From contig LT649631.1 of assembly GCA_900128395.1 (NCBI GenBank), positions 1-17,709 of the forward strand: a stretch of DNA of 17,709 nucleotides, written 5' to 3'. Of the stretch, positions 7,695-16,800 are shown one piece after another. The notes under the pieces are model-generated. The model had not been told where the DNA came from. It ran no database searches and saw nothing but the letters and a program-made list of their open reading frames with translations. A program made the translations under genes and the position numbers. Source of the DNA: Stramenopiles sp. TOSAG23-2. Lineage: Eukaryota; Sar. Every line of letters begins with the position of its first letter. The first letter of the stretch is position 1.

Positions 7695-8261
7695 TCGTCT
7701 ATCTGGCTTGAGTTTGTCGATTATTGGATGGACCATTGTGCAACAAATGGCCTGAGTGTGGTTGCACTCAACCGAAAGGACAGTCGCGTTGCGGGAGTAT
7801 TTATTGTCAGAGATCTTCTGTTGGTGCCTCCTGGGTTTGATGAGAAATACAAAAGCAATGCAAAAACTTTATCTCCTTGGATGGGGTTTCTTTGGCACAT
7901 GGATGCTGAAGCTATTAAAAGGATGCCAGAATTGGGAGAACCTGGAAAAGCGGTGGACCTGTGGTTTTTGGGAGTCCATCCCGACTACAGGGGTAACAAC
8001 ATTGCAAACCACTTAACAAAAGGTGTTATGGATCTCCTGAAAACATCTGGTTTCAAATATGGAACGATTGAAGCAACAAATGCGTTTACCTCCAAAGCGG
8101 CCAAATGGAACAATTTTAGGTCCATTTACTCGATGGAAGCAAAAGATTATTTATGGAACGGTGAGCCTATGTATACCAATGTCAAACCACCCCACGGCAC
8201 ATGGACATTCTGGGTCAAACAAATCAACCAGGACGACAAGAGACTCGCACCTGCTTTGTAA
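7695..8261 (+). CDS. GNAT-family N-acetyltransferase (AANAT-like), C-terminal exon
   Basis: Transfers acetyl groups from acetyl-CoA to an amine; the pattern most resembles the arylalkylamine/dopamine N-acetyltransferase-like branch. The first ATG is at 7728, but 11 preceding codons (WLEFVDYW) continue the expected domain, and I read a splice acceptor immediately before them. Numbering from the ATG, LSVVALNR...VAGVFIVRD (9-29) is the central beta hairpin. LWFLGVHPDYRGNNIA (78-93) is motif A, the acetyl-CoA pyrophosphate-binding loop, with Asn in place of the usual second Gly. KYGTIEATNAFTSKAAKW (110-127) is motif B. The first strand and helix of the fold (about 50 residues) are missing and must lie in an upstream exon I cannot find, or the gene is 5'-truncated. 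Codon use is less AT-rich than the neighbours (26 G/C of 60 in 7981-8040), so transfer or a different expression class is possible. Confidence 0.72.
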   Translation, partial: SSIWLEFVDYWMDHCATNGLSVVALNRKDSRVAGVFIVRDLLLVPPGFDEKYKSNAKTLSPWMGFLWHMDAEAIKRMPELGEPGKAVDLWFLGVHPDYRGNNIANHLTKGVMDLLKTSGFKYGTIEATNAFTSKAAKWNNFRSIYSMEAKDYLWNGEPMYTNVKPPHGTWTFWVKQINQDDKRLAPAL

Positions 8262-8978
8262 ATCATGTCAAGAGTAAGCAACATTGTAATAACGCGTATA
8301 AAGAATTACGTGTCATCGATTTTGTAAACAAGGAAAAAGATTCTATTTTATATAAGAAAGATTTATGATCACTCTTACTAATATTCGTATTTTGTTTTAC
8401 AGAGGCTGTATACAATTATTATTACTCATATATTCATGCATTATTGACCATTTTTGATGAGCGTAATAAAGATAATTTCCAGTCATCGATTTTTCATAAA
8501 AAATATACGATTTTAAAAACAATTTTTATTTTTATTTACTCCGTATAAATTATAAAAACAACATTTGGCGTGTTTTGCATTTACAACATGCCATTCTTCT
8601 ATAAATTCGGGGTACATAATTTGATTATTTGAAATGTGCAATGTGTTTTTTTTAATAACGACACATTTAATTTCTCGCAGGAATATCGGGATATTAATAA
8701 ATAAAATATTAGATACCTTAAAATAATACTTGTGTAAAAAATTTATATTTATTTACAGATTTACGGATGGTTCTTGCAAAGCCTTCCGTGCGCTTTATAT
8801 ATAGCTATGCTCAGCTTATTTTTGTGCTAAGTTAATGTGTGAAATGCATCACGAAGCATATATATAAAATGTACATGTATCTATATATACGTATGTATAT
8901 TTATATGTGTACGTAATATTAAAAAACACAACGAATTCGTTAAAAAAAATAATTTTTTATCTTTTATCCTTTTCCCCA
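8262..8978. other. Convergent intergenic region, no gene seen
   Basis: About 700 bases between the 3' ends of the acetyltransferase (+) and the EF-hand gene (-), which is long for two 3' UTRs. It holds an imperfect direct repeat: gcgtataaagaatta..gtcatcgatttt near 8293-8323 and gcgtaataaagataat..gtcatcgatttt near 8461-8493. Two acceptor-like sites (ttttacag|agg near 8402, tatttacag|att near 8759) have no coding exon after them. I find no tRNA-like clover leaf. Confidence 0.45.
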
Positions 8979-9845
8979 TCAAAACGCAGCAGCTTGCATC
9001 ATCATAAAATTACCGGATGTCATTGCGGCACTAAAAAACCCAAGTTTTCTACCATCATGAGTTTCACCATAATGATGTTCCGTCATTTCTTGTTCATTGG
9101 CAAAGATTAATTGTTCTTCTTGCTCTTTGCCTTCAATAACTTGCTTTAAACGACGTGTGCTTTTTGGTGGTGTATCAACGGTTTTATCTGGTTTGTTTAC
9201 TTCTTTAAATATTGCTGTAGTGCAATTAATAAATAAATTTCTTACATAACCTGAACTATGCAATACAACTGAATGTTCCGAGGATTTTGTAAAACCAACA
9301 ACATCCATAAATATAACGTCTTCACTATTTTTAAGTTTAAAAGTCACATCTTTTACAAATTTCATTTCATCATATGCCAACTTTGGTATATCAAGCATAT
9401 GCGCAACTGAACGAACTTGTGATGTTTTAACAGCAGCACCTTTTCCATCCACTAAATTGCCACCAATAGTATGATTTTCTTTGCTTAACTCGTTTGAGCC
9501 TACCATTAAACCAAGCAACAATGAGCATATTCCAAAAGCAACAAAAATTACTACATGTAATTTTTTACGTAGTGAATTGGCTTCCTTTGTTTTCTTATCC
9601 ATATCGCTTATAATAGCTTTCACTTCTGCAATATCGAATGTACCAGACCTATCTGTATCATATTTCATCATTAAAATTTCAAGGTCATCTAACTGGCCGT
9701 CATCGCCACCATAGACTTTAATAGCATGGTGTACTTCCGTTTCGGTTAGTTCTATTCCAGATAACTGATGTATTTTTGTTTGTGCTAGTTTCCAATTTTC
9801 TTTTGCGGATTTTTTTAATCTACCGTCATTGTTCGGTGAGGCCAT
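8979..9845 (-). CDS. Single-pass membrane protein with an EF-hand
   Basis: A 288-residue protein starting at the ATG 9843-9845. Residues 30-85 look like an EF-hand pair in which only the second loop is canonical: DTDRSGTFDIAE (63-74), with Asp63, Asp65, Ser67, Asp71 and Glu74 in ligand positions and Gly68 at the turn. The segment before it (YGGDDGQLDDLE) is a degenerate loop. A basic/coiled stretch (KKTKEANSLRKKLH) leads into one membrane helix (97-117). Residues 118-288 form a C-terminal domain without recognised motifs, containing Thr/Lys-rich and acidic Gln/Glu-rich stretches. I have seen the order EF-hand, short coiled segment, TM, SNELSKE-like sequence in expanded families of algal-type protists. 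The protein probably senses cytosolic calcium at a membrane; the role is unknown. Confidence 0.78.
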   Translation of the reverse strand: MASPNNDGRLKKSAKENWKLAQTKIHQLSGIELTETEVHHAIKVYGGDDGQLDDLEILMMKYDTDRSGTFDIAEVKAIISDMDKKTKEANSLRKKLHVVIFVAFGICSLLLGLMVGSNELSKENHTIGGNLVDGKGAAVKTSQVRSVAHMLDIPKLAYDEMKFVKDVTFKLKNSEDVIFMDVVGFTKSSEHSVVLHSSGYVRNLFINCTTAIFKEVNKPDKTVDTPPKSTRRLKQVIEGKEQEEQLIFANEQEMTEHHYGETHDGRKLGFFSAAMTSGNFMMMQAAAF

Positions 9846-10169
9846 GGTGTAATAATAATGTGTGTGTATTTGTGTGTGTGTCCAACTCTGCTATAGCTTA
9901 TATTATATTACGAATACCTTTTATTAACTTTTAAACTTTTAACTTGCTTCATTTCATTAACTCCTCTTCTATATCCTAATCTATAGGTACTAGACTTTTC
10001 CTTACTTCTATCCATTTTTACTTCGTACCTGGTATATTTAATACTTGTATTTAATTATAATATAGGATATAAAAAAAATGCTGTTATTATAAATATTATA
10101 CGCCCCAAAGATTTGTCGTTTATGGTGTGTCCATGCAAAAAAAAGTTATTTTACATATAGGGTGTTAGC

Positions 10170-10190
10170 GACTGCGTTTTAAACGCAGTC
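10170..10190. repeat. Near-perfect 21 bp palindrome
   Basis: gactgcgttt and aaacgcagtc are exact reverse complements separated by one T. It is notably richer in G/C than its surroundings. It could be a dimeric protein-binding site or a cruciform; as RNA the loop would be too tight without opening the inner A/U pairs. Confidence 0.75.
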
Positions 10191-10245
10191 TATAGTATTT
10201 AATTTCCCTTTCAAGTATAAATTATTGGTCATTTTGATAGGACGG

Positions 10246-10316
10246 AAGATATTCTTATCCGACGACCCGTCGTCCACCGTCGTCAAAAATATCTTTTTGT
10301 ACATACAGGATGTACA
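10246..10316. repeat. Two consecutive hairpins
   Basis: The first pairs aagatatt (10246-10253) with aatatctt (10288-10295) and gacgac (10261-10266) with gtcgtc (10279-10284), with an internal loop between. Another gtcgtc lies in the apical loop. The second, 10298-10316, pairs tgtacat with atgtaca around a five-base loop and starts three bases later. Their closeness to the palindrome at 10170-10190 suggests a structured transcript or an element end rather than chance. Confidence 0.6.
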
Positions 10317-10614
10317 GTATTTATATATAATAAAATAAAATTGTTGCTGTTGAAAGCAAATACAGAAAGGCAAAGAGAATGTAGGAAATTAAATCTATAC
10401 GACGTACGAGGGGGGTAGAATATTTCTCTATATCACCCCTTTTTCTTGATATACTTGTAGATAAATTCGTTTTAGTCCTACTGTTTTGTACATATAGATA
10501 TAATTTTCAAAAAAATTTATATAAATTTTATTATATTGAAATTAGATATAATTCTTTAGTTAAAAGTTGGAATTTTTTTTTAATTATTGATAATACCTAT
10601 ATTACATTGTAAAC

Positions 10615-10875
10615 ATGACATCTAATCAAAATAGATGGATTAATTATCTAACTGGACAATATGATCAGCAAACGCAAGCAAATCATAATTCATTTCACTC
10701 CTCAAGTTGGATAAGGGTACATTCACCACCACAAGATAAACAACAACAACAAGGTATGATAATTGATGATGATAATCATAGTAATAATAATAATAATAAC
10801 AAACGTAAATCAATAGATTTAGGTAATGGTAATATGGATATTAATGTACGAAATAAAAAAATGTTTCGTCAATAA
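10615..10875 (+). CDS. Small Asn/Gln-rich ORF, function unknown
   Basis: An 86-residue frame from ATG to TAA. Its N-terminal half has some complexity (MTSNQNRWINYLTGQYDQQ, HSSSWIRVHSPPQDK). The second half is an Asn run followed by a basic KRK and a Lys/Arg-rich end. I do not recognise it. A GT-rich microsatellite follows the stop. It may be a real small nuclear protein, the exon of a larger gene, or chance in an AAT-repeat region. The upstream 100 bases are very AT-rich, as other start regions here are, which mildly supports a gene. Confidence 0.4.
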   Translation: MTSNQNRWINYLTGQYDQQTQANHNSFHSSSWIRVHSPPQDKQQQQGMIIDDDNHSNNNNNNKRKSIDLGNGNMDINVRNKKMFRQ

Positions 10876-10999
10876 AATAATATTACGCCGGTGTGTGTAT
10901 GTGTGTGTGTAATATAATTTGAAGAAATCTAAATCTACAGTCATTGTATACCCTCTCGCAAACCCTTAAACAACAAATATAAATATGAATTTAAAAGTG

Positions 11000-11614
11000 T
11001 TACACGGAACCTTCTTTAACTTCATTTAATTCAATAAAATTTCCATCAAGATCAAAAAAACTATTTCCCCAAACAGTCACTTGACCACCATTAGCAGTTG
11101 GATATGTATCAATGGACCCCTCAGATACAACATGAATTAATTGTTGTGCTTTTAATTTTTCCATCCGTTCTTTAACATTTGTTGTATTTAACAATATAAC
11201 ACAATCACCAAGACCAAGCTTACGTTTTGCTTCCTTTGGTTTGACCAATGGTTTATCCAAATAACATAATAATCCTATTACACCAACCATATGATCTGTA
11301 TATGATTTTAAAAAAATTAAACGTGCTTTTGCATCAAAAATTCCTGTTGGAAGCCCATTTCCAGTAATTGGCAATGTTTTATCAAATACAATTTCTAATC
11401 CTAATATGTCACGATATATAGCTAATGATTTTTCCATATCACTTACTAATAATGTTGTTCGTCGAAATAATGTTGGTAGTTTATCTTTTGATACGTCTAT
11501 TTTTTTCTTTTTCTTTTTGTTGTCATCATCATTATTATATTTTTTTTTTAACAATGTAAATGATACACCAATACCTACAATAAATGCAACAATTGCTGTT
11601 GTGTTGTTTGACAT
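11000..11614 (-). CDS. VOC/glyoxalase-like protein with N-terminal membrane anchor
   Basis: A 204-residue protein starting at the ATG 11612-11614. Residues 7-22 (AIVAFIVGIGVSFTLL) form a membrane anchor, followed by a very basic/acidic linker (24-45). Residues 48-198 form a single vicinal oxygen chelate (VOC) fold of two beta-alpha-beta-beta-beta modules: LLVSDMEKSLAIYRDILGLEIVFD opens the first and WGNSFFDLDGNFIELNE closes the second. In catalytic VOC enzymes the first metal ligand is a His at the position occupied here by Arg52, while the C-terminal Glu (195 in FIEL) is kept. The protein may therefore be a non-metal or altered-substrate member. It might act at the face of an organelle or ER membrane. 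It is divergent from the DUF6314-like gene with a 416-base shared spacer. Confidence 0.78.
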   Translation of the reverse strand: MSNNTTAIVAFIVGIGVSFTLLKKKYNNDDDNKKKKKKIDVSKDKLPTLFRRTTLLVSDMEKSLAIYRDILGLEIVFDKTLPITGNGLPTGIFDAKARLIFLKSYTDHMVGVIGLLCYLDKPLVKPKEAKRKLGLGDCVILLNTTNVKERMEKLKAQQLIHVVSEGSIDTYPTANGGQVTVWGNSFFDLDGNFIELNEVKEGSV

Positions 11615-12030
11615 ATTTTTCTTTTTAGAAAAAAATCAATAATACACGTATATAGATGCAATACCAAAAACTTATTTATTTGGACAATATAATATATATA
11701 TATAATATACTAATCCTCTATAGATTAATTGTTATTTTTAATATATGTATGTGTATGCTACTCCTCTCTCTTTCATCTACATTATTCATTTTATTATATC
11801 TATACAATAAAAAAAGCCGGCCATGTCAATGTTCAACTTACAAAAGAGCCGCCTATATGGAAAAAAAAAATAATAACTGGATTGGACACATATAGAAAAT
11901 ATAATTTTCCTAAATATATCAATAAGGAAGACGGCGATAATATTTCTTTTTGTATCTAATTGATTAGGTAAGTAAGAATGAAATAGTTGATTGTAGTACA
12001 GAAATAAAAAAAAACAGAATAGTTGTGTGT
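11615..12030. other. Divergent promoter spacer, no gene seen
   Basis: AT-rich spacer between the VOC gene (-) and the DUF6314-like gene (+). It contains a TATA-rich stretch near 11689-11709 and one more GC-rich patch (agccggccatg, about 11814-11824). The minus-strand frame at 11786-12082 is a run of Phe/Leu/Tyr and overlaps the start of the DUF6314 gene, so I treat it as chance. Confidence 0.5.
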
Positions 12031-12669
12031 ATGGCAACAATTGTAAAAGAAATGAAACGTAAATTAATATATAATAAAACATTAAAAGAATTTTTATATG
12101 GCAAATGGAAAATTAAACGAAAGATGATCTCAAATGATGATGGGAAAACAATATTAGGAAAAGTAGATCATGGTGAAGCTAAATGGGATCATGTACATAA
12201 TAAATTAATCAAATTGAATAGTCCTGAAGAAGAAATTGTATCGCCTTTACATTTATTATATAGTGAAGAAGGTAAAGTACTTTTTACAAATAATAATAAT
12301 ATGGGTGAATTACCATTTACACGAAAATATTTATATGAATTTAATGATGAAAATCTATTTAGTGCGAATGTATCTTTTTTCATACCAAGTGTTAAAAGTG
12401 AACATTTAAAACATTTCCATACAATGCAATTATTAAATGATGGTAAAACATTTGATTTAGAGGATCATCCATGTGTGGATGATATGTATCGCGCGGAAAT
12501 GAATTTGGTATCTAATGATGAGTTTTTTATATGTTGGAATGTCACGGGACCAAATAAAAATTATCGCATTGAGACAAATTATTTTAGAATGATGGATGAA
12601 AGTACAAGAAGTATGATGAAGAATGATGCAACAACAACAGCAATGACGACGACGACGATGACAAAATAG
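12031..12669 (+). CDS. DUF6314-like protein
   Basis: A 212-residue protein; the first ATG is at 12031 (the frame is open two codons further to a GTG). It matches what I know of the DUF6314 family: an N-terminal FLYGKWKIKR (family G-x-W), FTRKYLYEF (96-104), HFHTM (128-132), HPCVDDMYR (146-154; family HxCxxDxYR) and WNVTGPNKNYRIETNYFR (169-186; family W.V.GP.KDY.I.T). The family is small and lipocalin-like in feel, found in bacteria and in algae and plants, with no established biochemical role that I know. The C-terminal Thr/Met-rich tail (200-212) comes from an ACG/ACA repeat and is probably unstructured. No signal peptide or TM is seen, so it is likely cytosolic. Confidence 0.75.
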   Translation: MATIVKEMKRKLIYNKTLKEFLYGKWKIKRKMISNDDGKTILGKVDHGEAKWDHVHNKLIKLNSPEEEIVSPLHLLYSEEGKVLFTNNNNMGELPFTRKYLYEFNDENLFSANVSFFIPSVKSEHLKHFHTMQLLNDGKTFDLEDHPCVDDMYRAEMNLVSNDEFFICWNVTGPNKNYRIETNYFRMMDESTRSMMKNDATTTAMTTTTMTK

Positions 12670-12744
12670 TAAAGTTTAAAAACACACACACCTTTTAAAA
12701 AAATGTATATATATATATATGTAGTATTACAGATAAGTTTTAAT

Positions 12745-13434
12745 TTATGACTTAGGTTCGCCCCCAAAAAATTCTTCCATTGATTTATTTAGACGATCTA
12801 CTCTATCTTTTCCTGTTTTCCCTTCTAAACTATCAAAATACATTTGGTGAACGACAAACACTTCTTCATCAGTCATTTCTGAAAATTCAATTGGTATATT
12901 CTTTGGATCCTGGCCTGTAGTTTCAATGATTTCTTTCACTCGTTGATCACGTACTATTTTCCTTTCTTCCTTCGTTTCACCTAATATATCTTTATCTTTT
13001 AAAGTAGCACCAGTACTTTTATGTTGGACTCTAAAGGAAATAATTTCAGCATCATCGTTAGGCGATGAAGTTGGTTCTACAATTTTTTTACATACTTTCT
13101 TATGATTTTTCCAATCTTTTTTTTGACACTTCTTTGAACAATAAAATGCTTGTTTACACCTTGTACATGTTTTTAACTTTCCATCTATTTTATTACAATA
13201 ATTGCATCTTTTACCATTCAATTTATTCTTAGATGAGTCATTGTTATTGTCATTAGTATCGCTTTTGTCGACTTTGATATTATCATCATTATTGTTATTA
13301 TCTCCATGTCGTTTTATAAATCCTTGACATGTTTCCATATGTTTTATACATTCCTCTTCTGAATTTGCTTTAAATGGCATTTCACAAAGTGGGCATCGTA
13401 CCATGCGTGATTTTGTCTTTTGTTTATCATCCAT
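12745..13434 (-). CDS. C2HC plus MYND zinc-finger protein
   Basis: A 229-residue protein from the ATG 13432-13434. CPLC (14-17) with His32 and Cys36 forms a C2HC finger. After an Asn/Asp-rich linker (44-70), residues 77-115 form a complete MYND finger with ligands Cys77, Cys80, Cys90, Cys93, Cys99, Cys103, His111 and Cys115. MYND fingers bind proline-rich peptides and act in protein interactions. The C-terminal 110 residues are charged and mostly helical, with no SET or other catalytic domain, so it is not a SMYD methyltransferase. It is probably an adaptor. Its 3' end is only 75 bases from the stop of the convergent DUF6314-like gene. Confidence 0.82.
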   Translation of the reverse strand: MDDKQKTKSRMVRCPLCEMPFKANSEEECIKHMETCQGFIKRHGDNNNNDDNIKVDKSDTNDNNNDSSKNKLNGKRCNYCNKIDGKLKTCTRCKQAFYCSKKCQKKDWKNHKKVCKKIVEPTSSPNDDAEIISFRVQHKSTGATLKDKDILGETKEERKIVRDQRVKEIIETTGQDPKNIPIEFSEMTDEEVFVVHQMYFDSLEGKTGKDRVDRLNKSMEEFFGGEPKS

Positions 13435-13853
13435 ATTTTATTTTTCTATATATATATTTGATATATATAAAATAAAAAAGTGTGTTTATATATATATATA
13501 TATATAAGATCAATATATATATATATATATATCCTCGTATATATATATGGTTGTTGGAATCTATTTTCTATATATATTATATATAATAATATTTATTATA
13601 GTACCTGGTATAGTAGTATATTTAATATATAATAATACGCAAGCTTATATGTACATGATACATGATGAATATTAATATTAAAAGAAAATAAGTTCTTAAC
13701 ATACACACACACACACTTTTCTCCCTTTTTATATTATGCATACCGCTGCTCAAAAGAATACAGCTTGCGTGACTGAGCCAAAATATTATATATTTTTTGT
13801 ACAACATAAAAAAATATCTAATAATATGATATATTAAGATAAACACCGATTTC
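13435..13853. repeat. Spacer dominated by (TA)n microsatellites
   Basis: (TA)n tracts lie at about 13448-13470, 13488-13505, 13514-13532, 13537-13548 and 13569-13585. A (CA)n tract follows at about 13703-13716. gtacctggtata at 13601-13612 repeats the 12-mer at 10025-10036, followed in both by tttaata within a few bases. No gene is seen; it carries the MYND gene upstream region and the 3' end of the large receptor gene. Confidence 0.65.
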
Positions 13854-16800
13854 TTAAATCTCAGACCACTTCTCTTCACAATTTTGGCATTCTTTGCTAA
13901 TGAGCCACTTAGGAGTATCCCACACCCCATATTTTTTTTTTGCAAGATCACACGCAACGCACTGGTCACCAAACTTCCATTCCGTACTTGAAATATCTGA
14001 ATCTTTCAGCTCGCATGCCTCCCCACATGTGACACCTTTAAATTTCCGTGCTTGTGGCCCATAAATGTAACAGCTCGAATAAAATACAGGATCAGAAGGA
14101 TCAGTAGTTGTTCTCCAAATTTCACCAACATTTTGTCTTGCTTGTCTTGGTGGCAAATATGTTTGGACACCATAGCATACCAATGCAACCTTGCCTTGCT
14201 TCGCATACCTTTTTGCCCATGGCTTGAATTGTGATTCAACACACACTCCTGAATTGATAGGTGTCTTAGAAGCCTTCTCCATATCTACCACGCTGGACCC
14301 TAAGCTGTCAAGCCATGGTATATTTACTACCGACTTTCGACACGCCAACCAAGCTGCTTGTGCGCGAGTTTCCGCAGCTTTCAAGCATTTACCTCTTCCA
14401 TGATTTGGTTCGAATGCCATACATGTCGCAAGTTCTTCCGGGGTCAACTCCTTTGGTATGTTGTCACATATTGAAAAGTTATGAAACATAGTAGCAGTCG
14501 TGGGTGGGTTAATTACCGGCACCACATTGACACCACTGCAAGACCAGTCCCTTGTCTTATGGAGTGACCCTTTAGATGTACATGCATTGAGACAAACTTT
14601 TACACCCGCAGGTTTATCAGCAGACCAGCATTTAGTTCTTGCCGGCCGATTTCTAGCAGCTTGTATATTTGGAGGATTTCCCATGTAGCTTTCAAATTGA
14701 CAGTGGTCAATTCTTCGCCACCTTTTTAAACCTTCCTTACCCCATTTGTCTGTTGCTACTTCACCTGGGGCCAACACATTGACATCAACACAGTCACGGT
14801 ACCCACGCCATACATAGTGCAAAATATGACGTCCTGCTCCTTTGTTTGCTGGTATCTTTAGTCGAACAGTGTCCCACTCATCGGGAAAGGATTGACCATG
14901 TTTAAATCGATAAACACCTTCAAGCCATGGATATTTGTCACTTTGGTAAGATGTGAAAACATCTTTAGCGCGAAGTGCTTTTGTGTATTTAAATTGTTTC
15001 AAGGCACCAGTGCAATATTTTCTAAAAAATGCACCTGGTCTTCGAATGTATTCAGGATCTTCTGCTGTGAGCTCTTTTTGCCACCCACCATATTGCCCTA
15101 ATTTCCCGCATCCAACATGAGTGCGCTCTGGTGCTGGCACCGTTGCACCTTCTGGTGCTGCTGCAATGTATCTTTCAAACATGTTTTGTCCATGGAATAA
15201 CAATTTTTTTTCATCCTCATGACGTATTATTGCAAAGTATGTGTACGTGCTCGAATGGCCTGACATGAATTCAACTTCAAACTCTTGATTGGGACCAACC
15301 TGCATATGAGCTGGCCTTGACAATTCTGCTGGTGGGCACGGGGTAGTTGTACTTGTCTTGCTTGCACGGGAGGATGGATTGTGTAACCAATTGTGGGCAT
15401 TGCAGCAACGTGGGCCTTGGGCAAGCACGGAGATGAAAACGAAGCAAATCGTTAGTGGTGTTGTGTGAAGTTTATTTCTGGGGCCTCTTTTCTTTCCACG
15501 GGATGGGGGAGGAGCAAGTGCCACCGAAGGTCGAGCTTCTTTCTGATTTTTCTGTTGCCCTTGATACATGTATGCAACGCTACCACCAGCCAATTTCCAG
15601 TCCAACTGAATGACATGCGATCCATAATCTCTCTTTTCAATGACAGTGCCTGCGCCAAATATTGTGTCCACACGTTTGTTGATGCTGTTGGTCGGTAATC
15701 CCGTTGCCATTTCAGCCATTTCCAACACAATAGGATTCTGTCGAAACTCATCCACCGTAATCGCTACTGCTACATTACTGTTGTCACCATTGCTACTGCT
15801 TCCAACGATTTTTTTTTTCTTAAAATTCAAGTACAGAGCAGCCGCGTCCTTTTTTTTCCTCCAATGCCTGTACACAACAGCCGCAAGTACACCAGCCACA
15901 ATCACTAAACACACGATCACTCCAACCACTAAGCCTATATCCGACTTGCTGGCTTCCTCGACATCGTTGGAAAAATCATCACTGCCTTTTTTTTCTTCAG
16001 CTACTATTATGTTTTGCTTCGGGGGACCTCCTTGCTCGGTACCGTTACTAATATCACTCGATTCGTCTTCGATTGGGACGTCAACGACAATTGCATCGAT
16101 TTCTTCCGCGCTGATGTTGACACTTGTAAATCCATTAAACAATGGTGATGGGCATTCTTTCGTATAGTCGACGTTGGTATTGTTGCAGGCACATAACCGC
16201 CCATCTTCATTACTTTTCGTGGAGCATTCAGATAAAATTGGACATTGCCCTGTTGGTTTTTTCCAGTAGCACCAACCATCGTCAGGATCAACCGTAAAAG
16301 TTGAGGTTGCCATGCATTGCCCACCACTTGTACTGGGCTTTTGTAGGAATGGTAATCGGCAAGTATAGAATTTATTGGCAGGTGCATATTGCACCTCGGG
16401 TGATGTGCCTTTGGTGGCTAAGTCCAACATGGCATTTTCATCACACTCGCTACCAATGCTCATTCTTGCACATGCTGCATTACAAGTCTCACCTTTGTGC
16501 GAAACGAACCATCTTTGTTTAGAGTCATCCTTATTATATCCATCTTCGGACAAAACAAGGTCTTCGGTGAGATTGACCCGGGCAGCATTGCCATTGTAAC
16601 TAAATGTTCCAGGCCAGTAAAAGGCTCCACCTTGGGTAATTCCGTGCTTGACTAACACCCTCAGTGTGAGGGAACCGGATCCAATAACAGGAGCTTGCCA
16701 CCTAATTTTTTCATGATAGTTTTTCATGTTGGCATCTGAGTGAATTATAGCTGCACCATCCTGGCACGTGTGAAATGCAGAGGCACCGCCGGAGACCCCG

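Larger units (their letters stand above)
9846..10614. other. Divergent spacer with a hairpin cluster
   Basis: Spacer between the EF-hand gene (-) and the small ORF (+). Besides AT-rich DNA it holds a near-perfect palindrome, two adjacent hairpins and a weak G/C-tract foldback (about 10408-10442), listed separately. A GT-rich run follows the EF-hand start (about 9858-9880). The minus-strand open frame at 10179-10373 overlaps the hairpins and is probably chance. Confidence 0.5.

Noticed and set aside
11786-12082. 98-residue minus-strand open frame with hydrophobic stretches
   Set aside because: It overlaps the start of the well supported DUF6314-like gene and is a composition artefact of TTT/TAT codons on the opposite strand.
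14380-14420. ggttcgaatgcc, resembling a tRNA T-arm
   Set aside because: It lies inside the coding sequence of the receptor fusion and no acceptor, D or anticodon stem can be built around it.
15227-15751. Overlapping minus-strand open frames inside the receptor gene (15227-15424, 15452-15751) as a separate second-gene start
   Set aside because: They are in other frames, lack any domain similarity and do not lead into the LPMO-like frame.
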